Assembly (NCBI GenBank): GCA_016194745.1
Contig: JACQBA010000012.1
Span: 360,041 to 424,040 of the forward strand
DNA length: 64,000 bases
Reading direction: 5' to 3'
DNA from: Elusimicrobiota bacterium
GTDB lineage: Bacteria > Elusimicrobiota > Elusimicrobia > UBA1565 > JACRDR01
Both the position numbers and the translations under genes were made by a program. Under the pieces are notes generated by a model that saw nothing but the letters and a program-made list of their open reading frames with translations, was not told where the DNA came from and did not search any database. Of this stretch, positions 23,752-33,812 are shown one piece after another. The stretch's first letter is position 1. Every line of letters begins with the position of its first letter.

Positions 23752-25749
23752 CTATTCGTACCGTAGGGCTTCGATCGGAGAGAGCAGCGACGCCTTTCTG
23801 GCCGGCCAGAAGCCGAAGACGATGCCGACGGTCGCCGAAAAGACGAACGCCAGGATCACCGCCTCGGGCGTCACGATCGCGGCCCATCCGGCGAACGTCG
23901 ACAGGGTCAGCGAGATCGTGATTCCGAGGACTATTCCGATGAGGCCGCCCAGAGTCGACAGCACTGCCGATTCGATCAAGAACTGGGCGAGGATCGCCCG
24001 GCGCGCGGCGCCGACCGCCTTTCGAAGGCCGATCTCCCGCGTCCGCTCGCTGACCGATACGAGCATGATGTTCATGATCCCGATGCCGCCGACCAAAAGC
24101 GAGATCGCGGCCACCATGCCGAGAAGCAGGGTGAACGTCTGGGTGGTGCCCGCGAGCGCCGCCTGGACGTCGGCCATGTTCCGCATGCTGAAGTCGTCTT
24201 CCTTGTACTGCGGCAGATGGTGGCGATGGCGCATCAGCACGCCCACGTCCTCCATCGCCTGTTGTATCGTCTCGGGAGAGTCGCACTCGAACGGGATCGA
24301 GTTCAGGTAGAGCTTGCCCAGCACGCGCTTCATGGCGGTATAAAGCGGGATGATCACGACGTCGTCCTGGTCTCTGAAGGTCGAGGAGCCTTTGATCGGC
24401 AGGATGCCGATCACCTTGAACCCGATATGGTTGATCTTGACCTCCTTGCCGACCGGGTTCTCCTTGCCGAACAGGTTGTTCACGACGGTCTGGCCCAGAA
24501 GGACTACCCGGGCCAGGCGCAGGTTCTCGTCCTCGGTGAAGAAGCGCCCGAAATAGGCCTCCGAGTTGCGCATCGGGCCGTAGACGGGGAGCGCGCCGGT
24601 GAGGCTCGTGCTGGTGTTTTTGTCCTTGTAGACCACCTGCACCGTGCCCTGCACGTTTCCGTCCACCCGAACGATATGTGGATTGGCCTTGGCGACTGCC
24701 TTGATGTCGCCCAAGGTGAATCGGCTCCCGCTGCCCGCCTCGCCGCGCACGCCGCCTCGCGTGGTCGCGCCGGGACTCAAGGTCACGAGATTGGAGCCTA
24801 GGCTCGAAATGCGGGCCTCGATCGCCTTCTGCGCGCCGCGGCCGATGGCCAGCATCGCGATGACCGCCGCGACGCCGATGAGGATGCCCAGCATCGATAA
24901 GGCGCTGCGGACCTTGTTGGCGGCCATCGCGCGCGTCGCGGAGGCGCCGTATTCCTTGAATTCGCCGAAGCTGAAGTCCGGAGTCTCGAGCTTGAATTTC
25001 GGCGACGCGGACGCCTTCTGTCGGGGCGGCGCGACTGCGGTGCCCCCGCCGGCGTCGCCGCGCGACCTCTCGGTGCGCTCGTCCGAGACCACGACCCCGT
25101 CCTTGATGCGGATGACGCGTCGCGCGTGCGCCGCGATCTCGGGCTCGTGCGTCACCATGATCACGGTGATCCCGGAGCGGTTGAGCAGCTCGAGCTGGGC
25201 GAGGATCTCGTCCGCCTGGGCGGAGGCCAAGTTGCCGGTCGGCTCGTCCGCGAAGAGGATGCGGGGACGGTTGACCAAAGCCCTCGCGATGGCGACGCGC
25301 TGCTGCTGGCCGCCGGAGAGCTGGTTCGGGGCGTGGTCGAGCCTGTCGCCGAGGCCGACGTCCTGAAGGAGCTCCTTCGCGCGCATGTCTCGGTTGGGGG
25401 CGCCGGAATAGATCATCGGCAGGGCGACGTTGTCCAGCGCGCTGGTGCGCGCCAGGAGATTGAACATCTGGAAGATGAAGCCGATCGTCTTGGAGCGGAG
25501 CGCGGCGCCCTCGTCGTCCGACAGGCCGGAGACGTCGTGCCCGAGGAGGAAGTACTGGCCCGTGGACGGCCGGTCGAGGAGGCCGAGAATCTGCATGAGC
25601 GTCGACTTGCCGGAGCCGGAGGGGCCCATGATGGCCACGAACTCGCCCTCCTCGATGGAGAGCGAGATTCCCTTGAGGACGGTCAGCTGTCCGTCGCCGA
25701 CCGTGTAGGACCGGGTGATCCCTTTGAGCTCGATGAGAGCGTGACTCAA
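23752..25749 (-). CDS. macB: MacB-type ABC transporter, fused ATPase and permease
   Basis: 665 residues, full MacB length. The ATPase domain (1-230) has Walker A GPSGSGKST (42-50), signature LSGGQ (144-148) and Walker B ILFADEPTGNL. After a linker, the permease has one TM near 275, a large periplasmic MacB_PCD domain (about 300-510) and three TMs at the C terminus (MVAAISLLVGGIGIMNIML and following). MacB powers a tripartite pump with MacA and TolC for macrolides, peptides or lipopeptides. The start overlaps the macA stop as ATGA. Last gene of the efflux operon. Confidence 0.92.
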   Translation of the reverse strand: MSHALIELKGITRSYTVGDGQLTVLKGISLSIEEGEFVAIMGPSGSGKSTLMQILGLLDRPSTGQYFLLGHDVSGLSDDEGAALRSKTIGFIFQMFNLLARTSALDNVALPMIYSGAPNRDMRAKELLQDVGLGDRLDHAPNQLSGGQQQRVAIARALVNRPRILFADEPTGNLASAQADEILAQLELLNRSGITVIMVTHEPEIAAHARRVIRIKDGVVVSDERTERSRGDAGGGTAVAPPRQKASASPKFKLETPDFSFGEFKEYGASATRAMAANKVRSALSMLGILIGVAAVIAMLAIGRGAQKAIEARISSLGSNLVTLSPGATTRGGVRGEAGSGSRFTLGDIKAVAKANPHIVRVDGNVQGTVQVVYKDKNTSTSLTGALPVYGPMRNSEAYFGRFFTEDENLRLARVVLLGQTVVNNLFGKENPVGKEVKINHIGFKVIGILPIKGSSTFRDQDDVVIIPLYTAMKRVLGKLYLNSIPFECDSPETIQQAMEDVGVLMRHRHHLPQYKEDDFSMRNMADVQAALAGTTQTFTLLLGMVAAISLLVGGIGIMNIMLVSVSERTREIGLRKAVGAARRAILAQFLIESAVLSTLGGLIGIVLGITISLTLSTFAGWAAIVTPEAVILAFVFSATVGIVFGFWPARKASLLSPIEALRYE

Positions 25750-26750
25750 TTGCCGCCGCCTCCGCGGCGCCGCCCGCCGCTTCCTCCGCCTTGCCGGCTG
25801 TCCCCGGGCCGTCCGCCGACGTTGAGCGGGCTGGATTGCGCCGCCTGCTGCGGGACGTACTTCGTCTGCGCGAGCAGGACCTTGTCGCCCTCGGATAGAC
25901 CTTCGACGACCTCGACGAGCTCGCCGCTCTCGATGCCGAGCTTGATCTCCTTTTTCGTCGGCTTGCCGTCGGGACCCGGCACGAACACCTGCTTGACGCC
26001 GCCCGGCGCGTCCAGCACGGCCGTGGTCGGAAGCAAGAGCGCGTCCTCCTTGCGCCGGATGATGAAGCTGATGTTGGCGGTCATCTGGGAGCGGAACCAG
26101 TCGGGCGCGCTTTCGAGCTTGATCTTCACGGGATACTGGATCACGTTCGACACGTTCTTGCCTTCGTACAGGATGTCGAACACGGTGCCTTTCACGTTGC
26201 GATCCGGGAACGAATCGAGCGTGATTTTGGCCGGCATCGCCATTTTAATCTTGCCGATGTCGGACTCGTCGACTTGGGCGACTACGATGAGCTTGTCGGA
26301 CATCGCGTACAGGATGGTCGATTGCTCCACCGTCTGGCCGACGACCACGTTGCGCAAGATGACGACTCCGGAGAGGGGGGAAACGATGGGCGTGGGCTTA
26401 TAGGAGTCCTCCCACTTTTTCAACTCCTCCGGCCCTTTCGCGCGCGCCGCGTCCAGGATGGCCGCGCGGTCGCTCGAGCTCATCCAGGCGAGCACCTGGC
26501 CCTGCTTGACGGGCGTGCCTTCCTGGACGACGAGCTCCTCGATGCGGCCCTGAATGGGCGGCTTGATCTCGACGCGGTTCATGGGAACGACGGAGCCGGT
26601 GGCTTCGACCGTCTGCTCGATCGCGCCCTCCTTCACCGTCACGCCGCGCTCGCCTCGGCCTCGCCCCTTCGACTTTCCGGCGGAGAACCAAAACCAGCAG
26701 CCCGCGGCGATCGCCGCGACGGCCGCCACGATCGCGATCTTCGTCTTCAT
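25746..26750 (-). CDS. macA: MacA-type periplasmic adaptor (membrane fusion protein)
   Basis: Start at the ATG at 26750, preceded by GGGAGAA; the longer frame overlaps the previous gene. Signal anchor MKTKIAIVAAVAAIAAGCWF, then the barrel-sandwich/lipoyl half motif around EATGSVVPMNRVEIKPPIQG, a short helical hairpin (about 90-125), the second lipoyl half, and beta-barrel and membrane-proximal domains (KITLDSFPDRNVKGTVFDIL). It links MacB to an outer-membrane TolC channel. The C terminus ends in a Gly/Arg-rich tail (GGGSGGRRRGGGGN). As the only adaptor in the operon, it may also serve the RND pump. Confidence 0.88.
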   Translation of the reverse strand: MKTKIAIVAAVAAIAAGCWFWFSAGKSKGRGRGERGVTVKEGAIEQTVEATGSVVPMNRVEIKPPIQGRIEELVVQEGTPVKQGQVLAWMSSSDRAAILDAARAKGPEELKKWEDSYKPTPIVSPLSGVVILRNVVVGQTVEQSTILYAMSDKLIVVAQVDESDIGKIKMAMPAKITLDSFPDRNVKGTVFDILYEGKNVSNVIQYPVKIKLESAPDWFRSQMTANISFIIRRKEDALLLPTTAVLDAPGGVKQVFVPGPDGKPTKKEIKLGIESGELVEVVEGLSEGDKVLLAQTKYVPQQAAQSSPLNVGGRPGDSRQGGGSGGRRRGGGGN

Positions 26751-26751
26751 G

Positions 26752-29328
26752 TCATTCTCCCAATTGCTTGCCCAGCGCGCGCTCCCAACCGGCAAACGCG
26801 TTGACCGATTCGAGCCGCGTGCGCAGCGCGAGACGCTCGGCGCTGATGCGGTCGGAAGCGATGATTTCCCAGCTGTCGAAGGTCAGGAGCCCGCTCTCGT
26901 AGCGGACGTCGGCCTCGACATTGCGCTGACGAGCCGCCTCGAGAAGAGCCTCTTGGACCCGTACCTGGTCGCTCGCGCCTTCCGCGCCGGACCACGTCGA
27001 CTCGATGTCGACGATCGCCTGGTTGCGGACGGTGCGCGTGTCTTGCTCCGCCTTCTCGAGGGACTTGCTCGCGGCGCGGACGGCGTAATACGTGTCGGTG
27101 GGGCCCCCGCCGAAGAGAGAGTAGCTCAAGAGGCCGGCGGCGGTCCAGCCGTACTTCTCGTTCGGAAACTCCCTCCGGCCCTGCACGGTCCGGCTGTAGC
27201 TCGCCGAGAGCGTCGGCCACAGCGAGCTTCGAGCCTTGCTGAGAGACGCCCGGGAGCGTCTCAGGGACGCCTCCTGAACCTGCACGTCGGGTCGGTTCAA
27301 GAGCAGGTTTTGAAGGTCGGCGGGCAAGGCGGGCGGCGCCGGCGCGGCGAGCGTTCCGGTGACGGAGAGCGCCTCGAAAGAGTCGCGGCCGAGCTGGCGA
27401 TCCAGAGATTTTTGCGCGGTGCGAAGGCTCCGTCGAGACTGGTTCAAGTCCGCCTCCGCCTGCAGGAGCTGCGCGCGCGCCCGCAGCATGTTGCCCTTGG
27501 ATTCACGGCCCGAGTCGTAGCGAAGGCGGACGAGGGCCGCGTCGTGGTCGCGCATCGCCCGGATCATCTCCGAAACCCGCACGTTCTCCTGCGCGAAGAT
27601 CAATCCGGCGAAGGCCGAACGCAGATTGAAGCGAAGGTCGGAGGAGGTTTTACGCAGGCTCGCGATGGCCGACGCGTAGTCGGCGGACGCGGACCGGATA
27701 TTGGCGATCTCGGAGGGATTCCAGATGTCGAGCCCGGCGGTCGCCTGTCCTTGCCAGTGGTTCAAGCCGGAGAAAGCGCTCGAATCCGTGTAGCTGTTGC
27801 TCAACGACAAGGAGGGGAGCAATCCGTTGAAGCTGCCGCGATAAGAAGCCTTACCCGATTCGGCCCCGAACCGGGAAGCGGCCAGGTCCGGATTGGCGCG
27901 CGCCGCGGCGGAGACGCAGTCCTCCCATGTCAGAGCCGCGCCGCTCGATTGGGCCCGCGCGGACGCCGCGGAGCCGAGGAGGACGGCGGCTAGGACGATC
28001 CTAAGCACTCCGCCGGCGCGCTCGGCGTCCCCTTGGAGAGCCTTGGGTTCGGACGAACCAAGAGATGCCGCGGGCCGCAACAGGGGCGATTGGGAGAGTA
28101 CGGGATCGATGAAGCTCTCTCGCCGGTAGAACCACCAGGCGCTCGCCATGCATAGGGCGCCGCCTAAGCCCATGGTGAACGGTGCTCCCGCGCGTTCGGC
28201 GATCCAGCCTGCGGCCAAGCTGCCCAGCGGCGTGCCGCCCATGAAGGCCATCGTGAACAAGCTCATGACTCGTCCCCGCATAGCGTTCGTCGTGAGGTGC
28301 TGGAGGAGGATGCTCGCCGCGACATAGGAGATCATCATCCCCCAACCCGTCACGGCCATCAGGGCCATGCTGACGATCATGTTGTTGGACGCCGCGAAGG
28401 CCAGAAGCGATCCTCCGAAGAGGGTCGCCGCGATCGTCATTTCCCGCGCCAGGTTCTCCGGCCTTTCGCGCCTGGCAAGGTAGATCGAGCTGGCGACAGC
28501 GCCGACGCCGCTGGCGGCCGCCAGGAGACCGAGGCCGCTGGCTCCGAATTTCAGTATTCGGTCCGAAAATATCGGCAGCAGCACGGTGTAGGGGGCGCCG
28601 GCGACGCTGATCGCGGTGAGAAAGAAGATGATCGCGCTCATCCCGGCGTCCGACATCGAATAGCGGACGCCGTCCCGCACGTGTCCGACCGCCTCGACCA
28701 AGGTCGCGTCGGACTCCGCCTCGTTCTTCGGCACGCGGATCATCGCCACGCTGATGATCACCGCGACGAAACTCGCGGCGTTGATCAGAAAGGAGACGCC
28801 TTCCCCCCAGAGCCCGACGGTGAAGCCGGCGGCCGCGGGTCCGACGATGCGCGACGCGTTGATCATGAAGGAATTGAGCGACAGCGCGTTGCTGAGGTCC
28901 GCCCGGTCGACGAGATCGACGACGTAGGCCTGCCGGGCGGGCATGTCGAAGGCGTTGATGACCGCGAGGGCGACCGAGAGGGCGAGCACCTGGCCCACCG
29001 TTATTGCGTTCGTCAGGGTCAACGCGGCCAGGATCAGCGCTTGGATCAAGGAAGCGGTCTGGGTCAGCAGGATGAGACGCCGTCGGTCCATGCGGTCCGC
29101 CGCCACGCCGCCGAAGAGCCCGAACAGGATGTAGGGTGCCTGGCTCGCGAAGCCGACCAAGCCGAGCAGCATGGAGGACCCGCTCAAGCGATAGACGAGC
29201 CACATGATCGCGGTCGACTGCATCCAGGTCCCGGTCAGCGAGACGAGCTGGCCGATGAAGTACAGGCGGAAGTTCCGGCTTTTGAGCGAGCGCCCGATAT
29301 GGCGGGCCGATGCGAGAAGCCTATCCAT
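26752..29328 (-). CDS. In-frame fusion of an MFS exporter and a TolC-like outer-membrane factor (858 aa)
   Basis: Residues 1-410 are a 12-helix MFS transporter of the MFS_3/EntS-like type (GQLVSLTGTWMQSTAIMWLV; VAADRMDRRRLILLTQT is the loop 2-3 motif). A short linker leads to VLRIVLAAVLLGSAASARAQ (441-460), a typical cleavable signal peptide, and then a complete TolC/OEP protein (about 465-858, with the two repeats starting ALTWEDCVSAAARANPDL and LLNRPDVQVQEASLRR). No stop separates them. Residue 441 is encoded by GTG (28006-28008), so internal initiation could also give a free TolC. Either a true fusion cut by signal peptidase or two cistrons joined by loss of a stop. Lies 18 bases after the RND gene. 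Confidence 0.85.
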   Translation of the reverse strand: MDRLLASARHIGRSLKSRNFRLYFIGQLVSLTGTWMQSTAIMWLVYRLSGSSMLLGLVGFASQAPYILFGLFGGVAADRMDRRRLILLTQTASLIQALILAALTLTNAITVGQVLALSVALAVINAFDMPARQAYVVDLVDRADLSNALSLNSFMINASRIVGPAAAGFTVGLWGEGVSFLINAASFVAVIISVAMIRVPKNEAESDATLVEAVGHVRDGVRYSMSDAGMSAIIFFLTAISVAGAPYTVLLPIFSDRILKFGASGLGLLAAASGVGAVASSIYLARRERPENLAREMTIAATLFGGSLLAFAASNNMIVSMALMAVTGWGMMISYVAASILLQHLTTNAMRGRVMSLFTMAFMGGTPLGSLAAGWIAERAGAPFTMGLGGALCMASAWWFYRRESFIDPVLSQSPLLRPAASLGSSEPKALQGDAERAGGVLRIVLAAVLLGSAASARAQSSGAALTWEDCVSAAARANPDLAASRFGAESGKASYRGSFNGLLPSLSLSNSYTDSSAFSGLNHWQGQATAGLDIWNPSEIANIRSASADYASAIASLRKTSSDLRFNLRSAFAGLIFAQENVRVSEMIRAMRDHDAALVRLRYDSGRESKGNMLRARAQLLQAEADLNQSRRSLRTAQKSLDRQLGRDSFEALSVTGTLAAPAPPALPADLQNLLLNRPDVQVQEASLRRSRASLSKARSSLWPTLSASYSRTVQGRREFPNEKYGWTAAGLLSYSLFGGGPTDTYYAVRAASKSLEKAEQDTRTVRNQAIVDIESTWSGAEGASDQVRVQEALLEAARQRNVEADVRYESGLLTFDSWEIIASDRISAERLALRTRLESVNAFAGWERALGKQLGE

Positions 29329-29346
29329 GTCGACTCGCCGCGGTCG

Positions 29347-32300
29347 TCATTTGAGGGCCGCCGTGTGAACCGGCTTCGCGGCGGGTAGCTCGCCCAAGAG
29401 CTCGAGCGCCTCGTGCAGATCCCGGTCGTGCTTGCGGCTCTCGATGTTGGAAAGCAGGCTGTAGGCGCACGGTACGACGTACAGCGTCAGGAAGGTCGAT
29501 ACGAGCACCCCGCCGATGACGACGACCGCCATCGGTCGCGTGGTCTCGGCGCCGGGCCCAAGCGACAGCGAGGCCGGTATGGCGCCCGCGATCGTGGCGA
29601 CCGACGTCATGAGGATCGGACGAAGGCGCACGGGGCAGGCGTCGAGGAGGGCCTGGATGACGCCGACGCCAGTCTTGCGCCGCTCGTTGGTGAAGTCGAC
29701 GAGAAGGATCGAGTTCTTCTTGACGATGCCCATGAGCAGGAGAAGGCCGATCATGCTGTAGATGTTGAGCGAGATGCCGGTGAGGCGGAGCGCGATGAAG
29801 GCGCCCGTCACGCTGAAGGGAAGCGCGAGCAGGATCGTAAACGGGTGGACGAAGCTGTTGAACTGCGCTCCCAGCACCATGTAGGCGACGAAGATGCCCA
29901 GCACCAAGGCTACGACGAGGCTCTGGAAGGACTCCTTGAACGCCTGCGAACTGCCGGACATCAGGATGTGGTAGCCCTCGGGCAGGAACTGCTTGCCCGT
30001 CTTCTCCACGAAGTCGATCGCGTCGGCCTGCGACTTGCCCTGGGCGACGTTGGCGAAGATGCTGATGGCGCGCTCGCGGTTGAAGCGCGTGATCCACAGG
30101 AGCGAGGACTTCTGCTCCATCGTCGTCAGTTCCGACAGCGACACCATTTGCCCGTGGTTGTTGCGGATCCAGATGCGGGAGATGTCGGACGGCTGGCGGT
30201 TGTCCTTGTCGACAAGCTTGATGCGGACGTCGTCGCGATGGCCGGCGTTGTCGGTGTACTTGTTCACCCGCAGGCCGCCGACGAGCGCGTTGACGCCGTT
30301 GGCGATCGTCGCGACGGTGACGCCGTGCTTGGCGGCCTTGGCCCGGTCGGGGACGATCTTGAGCTCCGGCATGCCGAGCTGGTAGTCGCTGTCGATGTCG
30401 GTCATGAATCCCGAGCCCTCGAGCTTCTTCATAAACTCGATGCTGAGACCGGCCAGCTTGTCCCACTCGGGGCCCTGGATCGAGAACTCGACGGGAAATC
30501 CGCGCTGCGCGGTGAACCCGGAGAGCGAAAGGTCCTGGGCGATCGCGCGCTTGACGCCGGGCACCTTCGAGAGCTGGCCCCGCACGTACCGCATGAACTC
30601 CTGCTGGGTCGGTCGGCGCTTGAACGGCTCGACGATCGGCCGCTCGCTCTTGCTCTTCATCGTGATGAACATGATGCCTTGGTTCACGATGCCGCCCTGG
30701 AAGCCTCCGACGGCGGCGTAGACGTTCAGGATCTCGGGCCGGTCCTTGATGAGCGCTTCGCACTTCTTGAAGACGCCGTCCGTGAACTCCATCGACGAGC
30801 CGAGCTCGGTCTGAAGGCTGATGAGGAAGCGGCTCTGGTCCTGGGCCGGGACGAACTCCTTGGTGACGCCGGTGAGGAGGAAGAGGGAGGCGGCGAACAG
30901 CGCCGTCGCGCCGCCGAGGATCTTCCAGCGGTGGCCGAGGCTCCACGCGAGCGACGTCTTGTAGGCGGTGGCGAGAGCGGCCATCTTCCGGTCGATCCAG
31001 GCGCCGATCCCCGTGGAATGCCCCGTGGTCAGGAACTGCGAGCAGCGCATGGGCGCGAGCGTGAGCGCCTCGAGAAGCGAGAGCGAGACGGCCGCCGACA
31101 TCGTGACGCCGAACTGGAAGAAGAATTTGCCGATGATCCCCTTCATGAAGACGACCGGCAGGAAGATCGCGAGGATGGCGAGGGATGCGGCGACCGCGGC
31201 CGAAGTGATCTCGCGCGCCCCGACCAAGGCCGCCTGGACGCGGCTCATCCCTTCCTCGCGGTGGCGCACGATGTTCTCGAGCACCATGATGGCGTCGTCG
31301 ACGACGATGCCGATAGAAAGCGACAGGCCGAGCAGCGTGAACGTGTTCAGCGTAAATCCGGCGAAGTAGAGGACGATGAAGGAGCCGATCAAGGAGACGG
31401 GGATCGCGAGGATGACGTTGAAGGCCGAGCTGAAGGAACCGAGGAACAGCCAGCATACCAACGCCGTCAGGGCGGCCGACAAGGTCAGGGTCACGATCAA
31501 CTCGTGCGTCGCCTCTTCCACGAACTTGGTCGCGTCCATGACGATGTTCATGGACATGCCCTCGGGCAGGAAATCTTTCATCGACTTGAGGCGCTCCTTG
31601 ACGGCGCGCCCGACCGCGACCGCGTTGGAGCCGCGCTGCTTGACGATGCCGAGGCCGACCGCGCGGATGCCGTTGTTGCGCGAGATCCGGCGCACGTCCG
31701 CCGTACCCTCCTCGACGTCCGCCACGTCTCCGAGGCGGATCGTCTTCCAAATCGGTGCACCGCTGCGGGAGGGGATGATGAGCCGGCGGAACTCCTCGGG
31801 CGTCGTCGCCTCGCCGACGACGCGGATGTTGATCTCCTTGGGGCCGCTCTCCATGAAGCCGGAGGGGGACTGAACGTGCTCGGTCGTCAGCGCCGAGATG
31901 ATGTCGTCGACGGCGATCTCGCGTTCGCGCATCTTCTCGGTATGGAGCCAGATGCGCATATTCGGATCGACGTAGCCGCCCTTGAAGACGTCGCCGACGC
32001 CGGGGATGGTCGTCAGATTGTCCTTGAGCCGGTCGCGGATGAAGACGACCATCTCCCGCAGGCCGCGCGTCCCAGCCAGGGCCGTCCAAACGATCGGCTG
32101 GTCCTCGGGATTGGATTTCGTCACGATCGGCGGGTTGATGTTGTTGGGCAGATTCTTCTGCGCTTGGGCGATCCTCGTCTGCACTTGCTGCAGGGCGACG
32201 TTGATGTCCACGCTCAAGCCGAAGGTGACTGTGATGGTGGCCAGGCCCTCCTGCGACTTGGAGGCGACTTGGGAGATGCCCTCGACGCTCATGACGGCGT

Positions 32301-32505
32301 CTTCGATCAAGTCGGTGACGGCCGATTCCATCACCTCGGGCGACGCGCCTTCCCACCCGACGGTCACCGTGAGGACGGGGAAGTCGACGTCGGGAAGCTG
32401 GCTGATGCCCATGCGGCTGAATCCGATCGCGCCGAAGACGATAAGACCGACCATCAGCATCCAGGCGAATACGGGGTTCTTGATCGAGGTGTCTGAGAGC
32501 GTCAT
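29347..32505 (-). CDS. RND efflux pump, AcrB/MexB (HAE1) type
   Basis: 1052 residues, full RND length. TM1 at 12-30 (PVFAWMLMVGLIVFGAIGFS), first porter domain (about 40-330), TM2-6 with the proton-relay motif GIVVDDAIMVLENIVRH (the two Asp of TM4), second half with RISRNN, porter domain and TM8-12 including GIVKKNSILLVDF. It is a proton-driven trimeric inner-membrane exporter of hydrophobic compounds. The start overlaps the tolC stop by four bases. No adaptor gene of its own lies beside it; MacA two genes downstream is the only candidate. Confidence 0.92.
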   Translation of the reverse strand: MTLSDTSIKNPVFAWMLMVGLIVFGAIGFSRMGISQLPDVDFPVLTVTVGWEGASPEVMESAVTDLIEDAVMSVEGISQVASKSQEGLATITVTFGLSVDINVALQQVQTRIAQAQKNLPNNINPPIVTKSNPEDQPIVWTALAGTRGLREMVVFIRDRLKDNLTTIPGVGDVFKGGYVDPNMRIWLHTEKMREREIAVDDIISALTTEHVQSPSGFMESGPKEINIRVVGEATTPEEFRRLIIPSRSGAPIWKTIRLGDVADVEEGTADVRRISRNNGIRAVGLGIVKQRGSNAVAVGRAVKERLKSMKDFLPEGMSMNIVMDATKFVEEATHELIVTLTLSAALTALVCWLFLGSFSSAFNVILAIPVSLIGSFIVLYFAGFTLNTFTLLGLSLSIGIVVDDAIMVLENIVRHREEGMSRVQAALVGAREITSAAVAASLAILAIFLPVVFMKGIIGKFFFQFGVTMSAAVSLSLLEALTLAPMRCSQFLTTGHSTGIGAWIDRKMAALATAYKTSLAWSLGHRWKILGGATALFAASLFLLTGVTKEFVPAQDQSRFLISLQTELGSSMEFTDGVFKKCEALIKDRPEILNVYAAVGGFQGGIVNQGIMFITMKSKSERPIVEPFKRRPTQQEFMRYVRGQLSKVPGVKRAIAQDLSLSGFTAQRGFPVEFSIQGPEWDKLAGLSIEFMKKLEGSGFMTDIDSDYQLGMPELKIVPDRAKAAKHGVTVATIANGVNALVGGLRVNKYTDNAGHRDDVRIKLVDKDNRQPSDISRIWIRNNHGQMVSLSELTTMEQKSSLLWITRFNRERAISIFANVAQGKSQADAIDFVEKTGKQFLPEGYHILMSGSSQAFKESFQSLVVALVLGIFVAYMVLGAQFNSFVHPFTILLALPFSVTGAFIALRLTGISLNIYSMIGLLLLMGIVKKNSILLVDFTNERRKTGVGVIQALLDACPVRLRPILMTSVATIAGAIPASLSLGPGAETTRPMAVVVIGGVLVSTFLTLYVVPCAYSLLSNIESRKHDRDLHEALELLGELPAAKPVHTAALK

Positions 32506-33812
32506 GGTTTCTCCGGTCCGCCCGCGGCGACGTCCAGCTGGATCTTCGAGAGCGCGGCCTGGATCTCCGTCTGGTTGAGCAGGAGGCGCGTGTTCTGCAG
32601 GGCTGCGATGCCGTCGAGGACCTCGAGGTTGGTAACGAGCGAGTTGCGGTAGTCCTCGGTCTGCGCCCTGACGTTCGCTTGGGCGAGTTCCGCCGCCTTC
32701 CTAAGGGCGGCCGAGGCCGCGAGCGTCCATCCGAGCGTGCGGTACGCGGACAGGACTTCCCGCTCGGCCGTGCGCACCGCAATCGAGACGGACTGCTCGC
32801 GCGAGCGCTGGACCGCCTCGGATTGGCGCACCTGGGCTCCGATCGTGCCGCCGTCCCAGAGGGGGAGGGAGCCGGAGAGGATGGCGTCCCAGTGGGAGTT
32901 CTTGTTGAATCCCGGGCGCTTGAGGTAGTAGTCGCCCGTGAACCCGACGACGGGCCAGCGCTGCCGGCGGGACATCGTGGTCGAGAGCTGGGCGTACTCG
33001 AGGTCCTTGCGGCGCGCCTCGATGTCGGAGCGCCGGCGCGATTTCTCGAGGATCGGCCGGATGGGCTCGAGCGTCGCTACGGGGAGTTCCTGCGGGATCA
33101 GCCGGTCGTTGATGCCGCTCAGGAAACGCACCGCCTCCTGCGCGACGGTCTCTTGCCCGCGGGCGATCTCGACCTGCGCCTGCGTCTGCGCGAACTGGGA
33201 GCGGGCCGCGATCGCTTCGCTCTCGCGGGACTTGCCGATGCGGGTCCTCCGCTCCAGTTCCTTGATGCGGTCCTCTGTCGCCTGGAGCACCGACGCCCGG
33301 ATCGAGATGTCCCTCTGCGCTTGGAGCAGGCTGAGATAGGCGCGCGCGACGTCCTGATATAGGAGTGATTTCGCCCGTCCCTCGTCGAGACTCGCCGCTT
33401 CGGCGCGCCGCTTGCCGGACTTGTACGCGAGATAGTCGCGAAAGCCGGAGAAGATAGGCTGCGTCGCCACGAACTGCGCCTGGGAGACGGACGTCGTGTT
33501 GAGGGGGCTTCCCGGAATGTTCGGGGACTCCTGCCACGTCTGCGAACCCGTGAGGCTGAAGTGGGGCCGCACGGCCGCCTTGATTTCGTCGAGCCTGGCG
33601 ACGGCCTCGTTGTAGGTCTCCTCCCGCTGCGCGATCTCCTCGCTGCGCTTGAGCGCCAGCGCGTAGGCTTCGGACAGAGTGATTGACCGCTGCGGCACGG
33701 ACTGGGGATCTTCCAAGATGCGGACGACCTCGGGGGGAGGAGCGGACGCCGACGGCGACTGCGCCCGGGCGTTCGCCGCCACGAAAAGAAGGACCGTCCA
33801 ATGGCGGATCAT
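32502..33812 (-). CDS. TolC-like outer-membrane efflux protein
   Basis: 436 residues from the ATG at 33812, which overlaps the tetR stop as ATGA and begins a signal peptide (MIRHWTVLLFVAANARAQ). The two OEP repeats start near ITLSEAYALALKRSEEIAQR and around ALSTTMSRRQ / WPVVGFTGDYYLKRP. It forms a trimeric channel across the outer membrane for the RND pump. A second TolC domain is present in the same operon (the MFS fusion), so the two may be dedicated to different pumps. Confidence 0.9.
   Translation of the reverse strand: MIRHWTVLLFVAANARAQSPSASAPPPEVVRILEDPQSVPQRSITLSEAYALALKRSEEIAQREETYNEAVARLDEIKAAVRPHFSLTGSQTWQESPNIPGSPLNTTSVSQAQFVATQPIFSGFRDYLAYKSGKRRAEAASLDEGRAKSLLYQDVARAYLSLLQAQRDISIRASVLQATEDRIKELERRTRIGKSRESEAIAARSQFAQTQAQVEIARGQETVAQEAVRFLSGINDRLIPQELPVATLEPIRPILEKSRRRSDIEARRKDLEYAQLSTTMSRRQRWPVVGFTGDYYLKRPGFNKNSHWDAILSGSLPLWDGGTIGAQVRQSEAVQRSREQSVSIAVRTAEREVLSAYRTLGWTLAASAALRKAAELAQANVRAQTEDYRNSLVTNLEVLDGIAALQNTRLLLNQTEIQAALSKIQLDVAAGGPEKP

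Noticed and set aside
29321..32782. 1153-residue minus-strand frame over the RND gene
   Set aside because: Shadow of the real RND gene in another frame; extreme Arg/Asp/His composition and no domain. The plus-strand 1027-residue frame at 29413-32496 is rejected for the same reason.
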